NCBI GenBank assembly: GCA_900547005.1
Contig: URER01000041.1
Coordinates: 1-23,625, forward strand
Source: an uncultured Prevotella sp.
GTDB taxonomy: Bacteria; Bacteroidota; Bacteroidia; Bacteroidales; Bacteroidaceae
Length of the DNA: 23,625 nucleotides
Direction of reading: 5' to 3'
Below, piece after piece: positions 8,425 to 16,270 of the stretch. Made by a program: the position numbers and the translations under genes. The notes beneath the pieces were generated by a model, which searched no databases, had not been told where the DNA came from, and worked only from the letters and a program-made list of their open reading frames with translations. Positions within the stretch are counted from its first letter, which is position 1. The number at the start of each line of letters is the position of its first letter.

Positions 8425-8660
8425 TTGTGTATAAATCGTAATGCACACTCAACAATCTTGAATGCCATTGAAACCAGTATTACTATCGTGCCTGAGAATT
8501 CGTCAGAGAAGAAGTAAATTCCCATTCCGACAATCGCGCCAATCATGAAGATGGCGTTCAGCCATTGTCTCAAATACATGATGCTGTCGCGTGCCGGCTT
8601 TGTGTGTCTGCCACGTGAGGGCCGCTCCCCGATGGGATTTCTCATGTCTTCTGTTGTCAT
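8421..8660 (-). CDS. Small membrane protein coupled to the porin gene
   Basis: This 79-residue protein has a basic, Arg-rich N-terminus (about residues 1-30) and two hydrophobic segments (about 33-51 with FMIGAIVGMGIYFF, and 55-72 with GTIVILVSMAFKIV). It is predicted to be an inner-membrane hairpin with a cytosolic basic tail. Its TGA stop overlaps the porin ATG (ATGA at 8424-8421), which indicates translational coupling. It starts 54 bases after the DUF4468 gene. I know no function. The position suggests a role linked to envelope assembly or to the porin, but that is inference. Confidence 0.8.
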   Translation of the reverse strand: MTTEDMRNPIGERPSRGRHTKPARDSIMYLRQWLNAIFMIGAIVGMGIYFFSDEFSGTIVILVSMAFKIVECALRFIHK

Positions 8661-8714
8661 ATCCTTACCTATTATATAAATATGTGTACTTTCTTGTCCG
8701 TCTCCGGCATTCTG

Positions 8715-9599
8715 TTACAGTAGTTCCGCCTTTATCGTCTTGAACAGTTCGTTCTTGCGGTCGATGGTTTTCCTGCGGAATTTGCCCGACATTGGCAGCA
8801 GACGCGTATGCTTCTTGTTCACAGCGTTCTTGTCCGTTATCCACTCTTCGGCCTTGTAATAGTTGGTGTCCTTACCTTCACCGTAAACATAGCTGATGCG
8901 TTCCATTGTCAGTTTCACGTGTCCGTCCTCACAGTCTGCATTGAGTATGTAACTCATCTTGGCCCTGTCGAGCGAGAGGAATGTGGAGGTGAACACCAGC
9001 CATTCCTGCATTGTGGAAGCTATCTTGTGCTCCTGCTCGTTCACCAAAGCCACTTTGCTGCGTTCGAGTTGGTTCTCTTCCTTTGTCAACTTAGACATTA
9101 TGCGCAACATCTCGTCGTAAATCTGCTGCACGTTTTTGCCCGGAACGTTTATGTCGCAAGTCCACTGCACCTTGCCGTCCACCTCCGGCACAGCTCCTAC
9201 GGCAAGATAAACGTCGTTGTTCTTGTCGTCATCCTTTTTCTTTTCGGCTTTCTCCTGCGTTTCTGTTGCATTGTTCGGCTCTTCCACAATCACTGGAGCA
9301 CTCCATGACGGGCTTTCTGTTGTTACCGTATTGACCGTTTCTTCTGCTACTTTTGTTGCCTGCTCAGCCTCTTTTGTAGCCTCCCGTGCTGCTTTCTCGG
9401 CTTCAGCCGCTGCTGCTTCAGCCGCCTTTTGTGCGGCTATGGCTGCTTCCTGAGCCGCTTTTGCAGCCTCAAGTGCGGCCTTTGCCTTAGCTTCTGCTTC
9501 TGCTTTCAGTGTTGCTACGCGATCTTGTGCGTCTGTTGTTGTCTGTGCCATAGCAGACAGTGGCAGGCACAATACTATGAGGATAAGTAATTTTTTCAT
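8715..9599 (-). CDS. Secreted DUF4468-type protein with Ala-rich coiled coil
   Basis: The 294-residue product has a clean signal peptide (MKKLLILIVLCLPLSAMA then Q). A long Ala/Lys/Glu-rich segment (about residues 24-90) follows, with repeated AAxxAxxAA patterns expected to form a helical rod. An acidic linker (EKKKDDDKNND, about 118-128) leads to a C-terminal globular domain. That domain (about 130-280, with CDINVPGKNVQQIYDEM, and MERISYVYG) resembles the DUF4468 TBP-like-fold proteins of Bacteroidetes. Function is unknown and the likely location is the periplasm. It is the first gene of the operon with the small membrane protein and the porin. The family call is from memory of typical sequences. 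Confidence 0.75.
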   Translation of the reverse strand: MKKLLILIVLCLPLSAMAQTTTDAQDRVATLKAEAEAKAKAALEAAKAAQEAAIAAQKAAEAAAAEAEKAAREATKEAEQATKVAEETVNTVTTESPSWSAPVIVEEPNNATETQEKAEKKKDDDKNNDVYLAVGAVPEVDGKVQWTCDINVPGKNVQQIYDEMLRIMSKLTKEENQLERSKVALVNEQEHKIASTMQEWLVFTSTFLSLDRAKMSYILNADCEDGHVKLTMERISYVYGEGKDTNYYKAEEWITDKNAVNKKHTRLLPMSGKFRRKTIDRKNELFKTIKAELL

Positions 9600-9626
9600 A
9601 TCGTTTGGCTTTTATATTTTATCTTA

Positions 9627-9634
9627 CAAAAGTA
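9627..9634 (-). promoter_or_regulatory. -7 box of the DUF4468-porin operon
   Basis: The minus strand reads TACTTTTG (TAnnTTTG) 28 bases before the start codon. No clear -33 element is visible. Confidence 0.5.
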
Positions 9635-9764
9635 CAAAATATTAAGTTATCTGCCATATAATTAAGGATTATTTAACGAGTGTTTTCCTGCTTTCCGTGA
9701 TAAAACGCAAAGAATGGTGATGCTCTATTTGTTTTTGCGATACGGAAAGACAGTCCGTAATTTT

Positions 9765-9830
9765 GTTACAGGGCTTTTGTAATCGCATTACAAGACCTCT
9801 GTAATCGTATACAAAGCCTCGGTAGCAAAA
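9765..9830. repeat. Hairpin-forming short repeat next to uvrB
   Basis: Three related units (tgttacagggctt, ttgtaatcgcattacaag, ctgtaatcgtatacaaag) follow each other. The middle one is a perfect 7-bp hairpin, ttgtaat-cgc-attacaa (9777-9793). The run lies directly after the uvrB stop and upstream of the DUF4468 operon. It could aid uvrB termination, but no T-run follows on the minus strand. It could also be a member of a dispersed repeat family. Confidence 0.45.
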
Positions 9831-9834
9831 CAAT

Positions 9835-11901
9835 TCATTTCATTTCCAACTCCTTTTGCAGCCTGATAATCTCATCACGATATTGCGCCGCCTGTATGAA
9901 ATCGAGTTCTTTTGCAGCCTTTTTCATGAGTTCCGTGGTGGCGGCAATACTCTTTTCGAGTTGCTGGCGCGTCATCCGTTCCACTATCGGGTCGGCGGCA
10001 AACATATATTCGTTGGTCTGCTCTACATACACAGATGCTTCTCCGCCGCCAAACTTTGGCGTGTTTCTCGCGACGGCATTAGTGTTTTCTGAGGCCGCAT
10101 TGGCGTTTTGCGTTGGCAACGACCCCTTTATGTCCTTGATGATTTGCTGCGGCGTGATGCCGTGTTCCTCGTTGTATTTTAGCTGTTTCGTTCTTCTCCT
10201 GTCCGTTTCGTCAATGGTTCGCTGCATACTTTCCGTGATAGTGTCGGCATACATGATTACTTTTCCGTTGACATTTCGCGCAGCTCGTCCCGCCGTCTGC
10301 GTCAGACTTCTGTGGCTACGCAGGAATCCTTCCTTGTCGGCATCGAGTATTGCCACGAGCGAAACCTCCGGTAAGTCGAGTCCTTCACGCAATAAGTTCA
10401 CGCCGACAAGCACGTCGAACAGTCCTGCACGCAGGTCGTTCATAATCTTCACGCGGTCGAGCGTGGCCACATCACTATGTATATAGTTAGCCCGTATGTC
10501 GTGGTTGAGCAGGTATTCCGTCAATTCCTCGGCCATACGCTTTGTCAGAGTCGTTACCAATACACGCTCGTCGCGCTCGCAGCGTTTCAGAATCTCATCC
10601 GTCAGGTCATCAATCTGGTTCTCGCTCGGGCGTACGTCAATAATCGGGTCGAGCAGTCCGGTAGGGCGGATAATCTGTTCCACTACCACGCCTTCGGCCT
10701 CTTCCAATTCATAATCGGCCGGGGTGGCAGATACGTATATCGTCTGATTGAGCATTTCGTGGAACTCCTCGAACTTTAATGGACGGTTGTCGAATGCTGC
10801 GGGAAGCCGGAAACCGAACTCCACGAGGTTCTTTTTGCGTGCCCGGTCGCCTCCATACATGGCTCCGATTTGTGGAATACTGACGTGGCTTTCATCTACA
10901 ACAAGCAGAAAATCCTTAGGGAAGAAGTCGAGCAGGCAATACGGCCGCTGTCCCGGTTCGCGCCCGTCGAAGTAGCGCGAATAGTTCTCAATGCCCGAAC
11001 AATGCCCCAGCTCCTTAATCATTTCCATATCATACTCCACGCGTTCCTTTATTCTCTGCGCCTTAATATTGTCGCCAAGCTCTTTGAAGAAGTCGATTTG
11101 CTTTACCAAATCATCCTGAATGTCATGTATGGCGCGTTCAGTCTGCTCCTTTGACGTAACGAAAAGGTTGGCCGGATATATTTCGTATTGCTCGAAGCTG
11201 CCGAGTTTGTGGAATGTTATAGAGTCCACTTCCTCTATGGTGTCAATCTCGTCGTCCCACCATGTTACTCGCAAAACGTTGTCGCTGTATGCCATTGCGA
11301 TGTCGACGGTCTCGCCCTTCACGCGGAAATTGCCTCGTTGCAGGTCGATGTCGTTGCGGGTGTATAGTGCTTCTACGAGCTTTCGCAAGAACTCGTTGCG
11401 GTCTAAGATTTCTCCTTTCTTAATCTTTATTACGCTCGATGCCATCGTTGTAGGGCCTCCCATACCGTAAATGCATGATACTGATGAGACAACAACGACG
11501 TCGCGCCTGCCCGAAAGCAGTGCCGAAACGGCCGAGAGACGCAACCGGTCAATCTCTTCGTTGATGGCAAGGTCCTTTTCTATATATGTATCGGTAGTGG
11601 GAAGGTAGGCTTCCGGCTGGTAATAATCATAGTAAGAGACATAATATTCCACAGCATTTTCCGGGAAGAAAGACTTCATTTCTTCGTAAAGCTGGGCGGC
11701 AAGCGTCTTGTTGTGGCTTAGAATAAGTGTGGGCTTGTTCTGCTCAGCAATAACGTTTGCAACAGTAAAAGTCTTACCCGAGCCTGTAACTCCGAGCAAA
11801 ACCTGTGCTTTATCGCCGCGATTCAGCCCGTCGGTCAACTGCCTTATGGCTTCCGGTTGGTCGCCTGTGGGTTTATATTTTGATGTCAGTTTGAAGTTCA
11901 T
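9835..11901 (-). CDS. uvrB: Excinuclease ABC subunit UvrB
   Basis: The complete 688-residue helicase-like subunit belongs to nucleotide-excision repair. It receives damaged DNA from UvrA, verifies the lesion and recruits UvrC. Walker A GVTGSGKT is at 37-44. The Tyr-rich beta-hairpin (YYVSYYDYYQPEAYLP) is at about 86-101, the Walker B-like DESH at 336-339 and the helicase motif AGRAARN near 540. A C-terminal UVR domain (about 641-688) binds UvrC. The start MNFKLTSKYKPTGDQPEAI matches the family. A run of small polar residues (about 600-620, with NANAASENTNAV) is a variable linker before the UVR domain. The gene is alone and diverges from bamD. Confidence 0.98.
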   Translation of the reverse strand: MNFKLTSKYKPTGDQPEAIRQLTDGLNRGDKAQVLLGVTGSGKTFTVANVIAEQNKPTLILSHNKTLAAQLYEEMKSFFPENAVEYYVSYYDYYQPEAYLPTTDTYIEKDLAINEEIDRLRLSAVSALLSGRRDVVVVSSVSCIYGMGGPTTMASSVIKIKKGEILDRNEFLRKLVEALYTRNDIDLQRGNFRVKGETVDIAMAYSDNVLRVTWWDDEIDTIEEVDSITFHKLGSFEQYEIYPANLFVTSKEQTERAIHDIQDDLVKQIDFFKELGDNIKAQRIKERVEYDMEMIKELGHCSGIENYSRYFDGREPGQRPYCLLDFFPKDFLLVVDESHVSIPQIGAMYGGDRARKKNLVEFGFRLPAAFDNRPLKFEEFHEMLNQTIYVSATPADYELEEAEGVVVEQIIRPTGLLDPIIDVRPSENQIDDLTDEILKRCERDERVLVTTLTKRMAEELTEYLLNHDIRANYIHSDVATLDRVKIMNDLRAGLFDVLVGVNLLREGLDLPEVSLVAILDADKEGFLRSHRSLTQTAGRAARNVNGKVIMYADTITESMQRTIDETDRRRTKQLKYNEEHGITPQQIIKDIKGSLPTQNANAASENTNAVARNTPKFGGGEASVYVEQTNEYMFAADPIVERMTRQQLEKSIAATTELMKKAAKELDFIQAAQYRDEIIRLQKELEMK

Positions 11902-11986
11902 TAATACTTAAAGATTAAAGTTTAATATCCAAAGATTAATGTTTGAAGATTTATGCCTGATGCCTGATACATTGATATTTAGGTTG

Positions 11987-12020
11987 CAAAATTACAAAAA
12001 CTTCATGCTTTTCTTTCAAA
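11987..12020 (-). promoter_or_regulatory. Promoter of uvrB
   Basis: The minus strand has TTTG (12020-12017), 22 bases, then TAATTTTG (11994-11987). The spacing is slightly long. The predicted leader is about 80 bases and includes a repeated aaagattaa and a tandem tgcctga. No SOS-type box was recognised. Confidence 0.5.
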
Positions 12021-12087
12021 AAATGCAGAAAAACGCTCAAAGATAATCTTTTAATAGTGATTTTTTGCTAAAAATAGGCTTTCCGTC

Positions 12088-12118
12088 TTTGTCGTTTATG
12101 GAATAATGTGTAATTTTG
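12088..12118 (+). promoter_or_regulatory. Promoter of the bamD operon
   Basis: TTTG (12088-12091), a 19-base spacer and TAATTTTG (12111-12118) match the Bacteroidetes consensus closely. The start codon is 22 bases downstream, so the leader is very short. Confidence 0.7.
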
Positions 12119-12139
12119 CAGTTCAATATAATATAAGGA

Positions 12140-12964
12140 ATGAAGAAGGCTTTTTTTATTTCAATATGCGTAACGTTGCTCCTTTCGAGCTGCGCCCAAG
12201 AGTTCAATAAGGTTTACAAGACCACTGATTACGACTATAAATACGAGTATGCGAAGGAATGCTTTGCTAATGGAAAGTATAACCATGCGACCACTTTGCT
12301 GCTCGACCTCGTAACGATAGAGAAAGGAACAGACAACGCAGAGGAATGTTTGTATATGCTTGCAATGTCGGAATATTGCATACGCGACTATCAGCGTGCG
12401 GCAGAGACATTCAAGAAGTATTACCAGACCTATCCGCACGGACGCTATGCAGAGATGGCTTCATTCTATGTCGGCCAAAGTCTTTATATGAGTACGCCGG
12501 AGCCGCGCCTCGACCAGTCGCCTACTGTTGCTGCGATTTCTGCGTTTCAGGAGTATATGGACCTCTTCCCCGATGCCAAGTTGAAAGGTACGGCAGAGCA
12601 GCGTATGTTCAAATTGCAGGACAAACTTGTGATGAAAGAACTTCTTTCGGCGCGGTTATATTACAATCTCGGTACTTATTTCGGTAACTGCACCAGCGGT
12701 GGAAACAACTACGAGGCTTGTATTATAACAGCCCAGAACGCGCTTAATGATTTCCCTTACAGTACTTTGCGCGAGGATTTCTCGGTTCTCGTGATGAAAA
12801 GCAAGTACGAACTGGCCCAGATGAGCGTTGAGGAGAAACGTATGCAGCGCTTTCAGGATGCAGAGGACGAATGTTATGGATTTATCAATGAGTATCCGGA
12901 CTCTAAAGAGAGAGCTACTGCCGAAAAGTATATCGCCAAGTGCAAGGAGATAACAAAGAACTGA
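12140..12964 (+). CDS. bamD: Outer-membrane assembly lipoprotein BamD
   Basis: This 274-residue lipoprotein has signal sequence MKKAFFISICVTLLLSS and the lipobox cysteine at C18. Tetratricopeptide-like repeats follow: YEYAKECFANGKYNHATTLL, AECLYMLAMSEYC..YQRAAETFKKY and YPHGRYAEMASFYVGQSLY, with later FINEYPDSKERATAEKYIAKC. This is the BamD/YfiO layout. BamD is anchored to the inner face of the outer membrane and works with BamA to insert beta-barrel proteins. The operon with an omega-like subunit and a DUF4293 gene is a known Bacteroidetes arrangement. The length is normal for the phylum. Confidence 0.93.
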   Translation: MKKAFFISICVTLLLSSCAQEFNKVYKTTDYDYKYEYAKECFANGKYNHATTLLLDLVTIEKGTDNAEECLYMLAMSEYCIRDYQRAAETFKKYYQTYPHGRYAEMASFYVGQSLYMSTPEPRLDQSPTVAAISAFQEYMDLFPDAKLKGTAEQRMFKLQDKLVMKELLSARLYYNLGTYFGNCTSGGNNYEACIITAQNALNDFPYSTLREDFSVLVMKSKYELAQMSVEEKRMQRFQDAEDECYGFINEYPDSKERATAEKYIAKCKEITKN

Positions 12965-13013
12965 TTCTTTCGAAAATAGCAAATTACGAAATAATAAAAC
13001 TGTAAATATAAAT

Positions 13014-13349
13014 ATGGATTACAAAAAGTCAAAAGCACCGGTAAACACCGTAACCCGTGACATAATGAGTCTTTGTGACGAGACAGACAACATCTACGAG
13101 AGTGTGGCTATCATCTCAAAGCGTGCCAACCAGATTGGTGTTGAGATAAAGCAAGACTTGAGCAAGAAACTTGCTGAGTTCGCTTCATACAATGATTCGC
13201 TCGATGAAGTGTTTGAGAACCGCGAGCAGATAGAGATTTCCCGTTACTACGAGAAACTGCCGAAGCCTACATTGCTTGCTACACAGGAGTTTATAGATGG
13301 TGATGTGTATTGGCGCGATCCGTCTAAGGATGAACAAAACGAATATTAA
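13014..13349 (+). CDS. rpoZ: RNA polymerase omega/Rpb6-like subunit
   Basis: The 111-residue protein lies 49 bases after bamD. The core NIYESVAIISKRANQIGVEIKQDLSKKLAEF (about residues 26-56) matches the omega/Rpb6 fold, in which a short motif near ISKRANQI binds the beta-prime C-terminus and helps polymerase assembly. The C-terminal part contains EISRYYEKLPKPTLLATQEF and an acidic tail typical of the Bacteroidetes version, which differs from proteobacterial RpoZ. I am confident of the family and less so of the traditional symbol. Confidence 0.85.
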   Translation: MDYKKSKAPVNTVTRDIMSLCDETDNIYESVAIISKRANQIGVEIKQDLSKKLAEFASYNDSLDEVFENREQIEISRYYEKLPKPTLLATQEFIDGDVYWRDPSKDEQNEY

Positions 13350-13351
13350 TC

Positions 13352-13801
13352 ATGATACAACGTAAGCAAACCGTATTTCTATTGTTGGCTCTTGTCGCGG
13401 TGGTCGTGTGCCTGATGATGCCTGTCGGGGCTTATGAACCGGCCGGGGTGGGGGCTTATTCGGAAATATCCAATTGGTTCTTGCATAATACTTCGACCGG
13501 CCGCACACAGTGGACACCGTTCAGCTTGATGCTGTTGCTCACCTGTCCGTTCACGCTTTGGGCCATCTTAGCTTACAATAAGCGTAAGTTGCAGGCGCGT
13601 TTGTGTGTTGTCAACATGGTGCTTGTATTGCTTTGGTATGCGATATACACATTTTATTATGTGATAACACCAGATGGAATGACTTTCCATATTTTCTTCG
13701 CAGCTTGCCTGCCACTTGTAGCATTTATTTTGTTTGTGATGGCAAGGATGGGCGTTAAGGCCGATGAGAAGCTGTTGCGCGATGCAGATAGAATAAGATA
13801 A
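13352..13801 (+). CDS. DUF4293 four-helix membrane protein
   Basis: The 149-residue protein begins MIQRKQTVFLLLA, the characteristic start of Bacteroidetes DUF4293. Four hydrophobic segments are visible, at about residues 7-27, 57-75, 82-106 and 111-131, with a short soluble C-terminus. Function is unknown. It starts 2 bases after the omega-like gene stop, so it is in the same transcript as bamD. A strong terminator follows at 13850. Confidence 0.88.
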   Translation: MIQRKQTVFLLLALVAVVVCLMMPVGAYEPAGVGAYSEISNWFLHNTSTGRTQWTPFSLMLLLTCPFTLWAILAYNKRKLQARLCVVNMVLVLLWYAIYTFYYVITPDGMTFHIFFAACLPLVAFILFVMARMGVKADEKLLRDADRIR

Positions 13802-13849
13802 TCGGGCGAAACGAATACAGTAGTAATATATATATAATAAGGTATAAAC

Positions 13850-13888
13850 AAAAAAGTGGTTGTGCAAGTTGCGCAACCACTTTTTTTA
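13850..13888. terminator. Bidirectional terminator after the bamD operon
   Basis: The stem aagtggttg / caaccactt extends through a U-G wobble and a GC pair around an AAGTT loop. A-rich sequence precedes it and seven T residues follow, so it works in both directions. It serves the DUF4293 end of the plus-strand operon and the convergent lipoprotein gene. Confidence 0.93.
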
Positions 13889-13904
13889 TATCCGTGAATT
13901 ATGT

Positions 13905-14582
13905 CTATCTTGGCAATTCTATTTGTGTTTTCAGGTCCTTTAAGCCCTTGTTGATAGCATCGTTAACCTTCTTCTTTTGGGCGTTTACAGCCTCTTCGGT
14001 TTTCTTTTTGTTCTCTTCTGCACGTTCTTTAGCTTTGTTTTCAGCAGCAGATTTTGCATTTTCAATGGCCTGGTCTACCGCATTCTTTGTTGCTTCCGGT
14101 GCGTTCTTGATTGCGGCAGCGGCCTCAGCAGCCTTTACCACAGCGTCAGCTCCTGTTGCTTTTGCATCACCGGCTTGCGACTTCAATGTTTCTATCACCA
14201 GAGTGGCTGGTGCGTTAGACAATGTTGATGCGAGACCCGCAGCTTTTTCTCCGGCTACTGCCTTAATCTGCTCAGCATTGTTTTTCAGATAATCTTGCAG
14301 TTGCTTGAGATAAGCCTCAGCCTTCTCCGGGTCGTTCTTTACGAGTTCTTGTACTTCTGTCTGGGCTTTGGTGAGTGCCTCTTTTACCTTTGAAGCATCC
14401 TTTTCCTCAAGTCTTCCTTTCAGTTCCTCTATTGCAGCCACAGCACCGGCTTTTACGGTCTCGTCGACTACGGTTGTCTCAGCAGAGTCAACTGCGTTCT
14501 CTGCGTTATTTTTCTGCTCATTTCCACAGCTTGCGAATGCGATAACGGCAAACGCAGCAACAGCGATAAATGCTTTTTTCAT
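13905..14582 (-). CDS. Ala/Lys/Glu-rich lipoprotein, function unknown
   Basis: The 225-residue protein has a lipoprotein signal (MKKAFIAVAAFAVIAFAS then C19). The rest is nearly all Ala, Lys, Glu, Asn and Gln, with predicted continuous helix from about residue 45 to 215. Stretches such as AAEAAAAIKNAPEATKNAVDQ and ENKKKTEEAVNAQKKK suggest amphipathic or coiled-coil helices. It has no catalytic motif and only one Cys. It may be an abundant periplasmic-face spacer or stress lipoprotein like apolipoprotein-type bacterial helices, but that is a guess. It lies 101 bases downstream of the peptidase gene on the same strand, with an inverted repeat between. Confidence 0.82.
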   Translation of the reverse strand: MKKAFIAVAAFAVIAFASCGNEQKNNAENAVDSAETTVVDETVKAGAVAAIEELKGRLEEKDASKVKEALTKAQTEVQELVKNDPEKAEAYLKQLQDYLKNNAEQIKAVAGEKAAGLASTLSNAPATLVIETLKSQAGDAKATGADAVVKAAEAAAAIKNAPEATKNAVDQAIENAKSAAENKAKERAEENKKKTEEAVNAQKKKVNDAINKGLKDLKTQIELPR

Positions 14583-14617
14583 AATTACTTTATTTCTGTT
14601 ATTTATTTATAAGGAGT

Positions 14618-14670
14618 AATTAGAGAATAATAAGGAATTATATCGGATAGTTCCTCATCCTTCTCTAATT
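14618..14670. repeat. Inverted repeat between peptidase and lipoprotein genes
   Basis: The arms aattagagaa (14618-14627) and ttctctaatt (14661-14670) are perfect complements. They enclose an imperfect inner aggaa/ttcct stem. On the plus strand a T-rich run follows; on the minus strand, the gene orientation here, none does. It may attenuate read-through from the peptidase gene or be a processing site. Confidence 0.45.
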
Positions 14671-14683
14671 ATCTTTTTCTTAC

Positions 14684-16090
14684 TTAATTGTCCTCGGCGA
14701 AGAGCGGATCCTCCGGCATTACCATTATAGGCTTCTGTTGTTCAGCCTTCAAGATATTCTCCGGCACGTACTTCTTGTCTACCACCAAACGGAAAGTGTA
14801 CTCATTAAACCAGCGGTTAGACATTATGAGGCATCCCTTTTGTCCATAGCTTGCGCCCCAGGAGTTCTCCACTTTCCACTTCTTCGGGTTGCCCTGTTCG
14901 TCCAAATCCACAGCCGTAAGCGTCATGGCATGAGTCGAACCGCTGTCGAATGTCGCAATCCTGTCTGCTTTGTTCATCGGGAATGTGGTGTCGAGCAGCG
15001 AGCCGTAGTCAAAGTTCTCAGTGTCCAAGTATCCACGTTTGCGGTCTAATTGCTTGCCAACGTCGTAGCTTGAATACAATTTCGTACTGTCTTTCAGCGA
15101 TGCGATAGCCATTTTCGCGATGTCCTCCATCGGCAGATTTATGTATTTCCAGTTGTGTCCGTCATAAGTATGGCGGTCATATTCCACCTCGTAAGTCTTG
15201 TAATAATCGCGCCGCGGGTCGTTCATCGCCATTATGAACGTGCCGTTTAGCGGTCCGCCGACCGTCTCTTTGTAGAATTCCAGCGGAGTATATTCCTTTG
15301 CCAGGCCTGTTGTCTTGCCCGACTTGTCCTTGAATGCGTATGTGAATGTCTTCACCGGCTCACCGAGTGTGCGGGCCAGCATTTTGTAGACCGTAGCCAG
15401 CATCTCCGTCTTGCGCTTCTCCACAGCTTTCGCGTTCTTTCCCTTGCTAACCATCTCGCGCAGCTCAAGGCCGTATTCCCTCAGTTTCGACGCGATGAGT
15501 TTTGCCATACGCGAAGTGTTCTCGGCAGAATAAGTCTCCGGTTGCACGCTCATCGGCACCAGTCCGTACTTCTCCGCCAAGTCAGCTACACCACAGAAAG
15601 TTCCCCCATCATTGATAGGGTTCTTAAAGAAGAATTGCACGCGCGTGTCATCTATCGGCTTTTTTGCATTGTCTATTGTGCCTTGAAGAAAGAGATTAGC
15701 CTTTTCCAGTTGGTCATAGAAGAACAGATAGGCTTGCGAAAACTCCACGTTGAGCGTATCCTTGTGGATGCGGGCAAATTTAGAGCGCAGTACGTTGAAG
15801 CCCGAGAACATCCAGCAGCGTCCCGAACTCTTTTGGTCGTGAATGCTTTGGCTCGGCGTTTCCACGCTGAAGTACGTGTCAATCTCGCCCTGGTTCTTGA
15901 AGTTTTTCGCCAAATTGTCGATGGAGTTAGACGCCATAGCGTTGAAAATTGCCCTGTCTCCCGCTTTGTTGGATTGCGCCGCCTCAATCTGTTGCAGCAT
16001 ATCCTTGCTTATTCCTCCACTTTTCGTCTGTGCGCTTGCCACGCTCATGGCCAGCAGGCATAAAGCCAATGTGATATTTCTTTTTCTCAT
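14684..16090 (-). CDS. Exported C1B-family cysteine peptidase (bleomycin hydrolase/aminopeptidase C-like)
   Basis: The 468-residue product carries a signal peptide (MRKRNITLALCLLAMSVASA then Q). A papain-fold peptidase of the bleomycin-hydrolase group follows. The oxyanion Gln Q86 and nucleophile C92 lie in DQKSSGRCWMFSG, the catalytic His is H387 in GSTHAMTL, and Asn N409 is in VENSWG. The insertions between Cys and His are typical of this group. Cytosolic PepC and bleomycin hydrolase lack signal peptides, so this is an envelope or periplasmic variant known in Bacteroidetes, probably acting on peptides. The C-terminal extension past YVPENIL (residues 441-468) would change access to the active site if it folded like the family's autoprocessing tail. 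The gene is downstream of a two-promoter repeat. Confidence 0.88.
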   Translation of the reverse strand: MRKRNITLALCLLAMSVASAQTKSGGISKDMLQQIEAAQSNKAGDRAIFNAMASNSIDNLAKNFKNQGEIDTYFSVETPSQSIHDQKSSGRCWMFSGFNVLRSKFARIHKDTLNVEFSQAYLFFYDQLEKANLFLQGTIDNAKKPIDDTRVQFFFKNPINDGGTFCGVADLAEKYGLVPMSVQPETYSAENTSRMAKLIASKLREYGLELREMVSKGKNAKAVEKRKTEMLATVYKMLARTLGEPVKTFTYAFKDKSGKTTGLAKEYTPLEFYKETVGGPLNGTFIMAMNDPRRDYYKTYEVEYDRHTYDGHNWKYINLPMEDIAKMAIASLKDSTKLYSSYDVGKQLDRKRGYLDTENFDYGSLLDTTFPMNKADRIATFDSGSTHAMTLTAVDLDEQGNPKKWKVENSWGASYGQKGCLIMSNRWFNEYTFRLVVDKKYVPENILKAEQQKPIMVMPEDPLFAEDN

Positions 16091-16197
16091 TATATTATTA
16101 AATTATTTGATAGTTTTTCGTTAATAAGTTTCACCGATTGTGTTTTCGGACATAATCAGTGTTTGTCCTATTGCCTTAGAACACAGCTTATCTTCTA

Positions 16198-16270
16198 CAA
16201 AGATAATGCAAACCGAGTGCAATAGAGCTTGCTTTGATTGCCGAGGTGCAGCTTATCTTCTACAAAGATA
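16198..16270 (-). promoter_or_regulatory. Promoter-bearing repeat, minus-strand copy (upstream of the cysteine peptidase)
   Basis: On the minus strand this 73-base unit begins and ends with TATCTTTG (16270-16263 and 16205-16198), each a perfect TAnnTTTG box, 65 bases apart. Each box sits in a 22-base perfect direct repeat (16184-16205 and 16249-16270). The whole unit aligns with 19657-19730 on the other strand at nearly 80% identity by eye with one gap. It lies 108 bases before the peptidase start, in the right orientation to drive it. The -33 regions are weak. Confidence 0.7.

Noticed and set aside
8425..8448. Earlier start giving the porin 789 residues
   Set aside because: It would place polar residues before a clean signal peptide. 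The ATGA overlap supports the ATG at 8424.
16184..16270. CRISPR-like direct repeats
   Set aside because: Only two copies, no regular spacers and no cas gene. The repeats carry promoter boxes.
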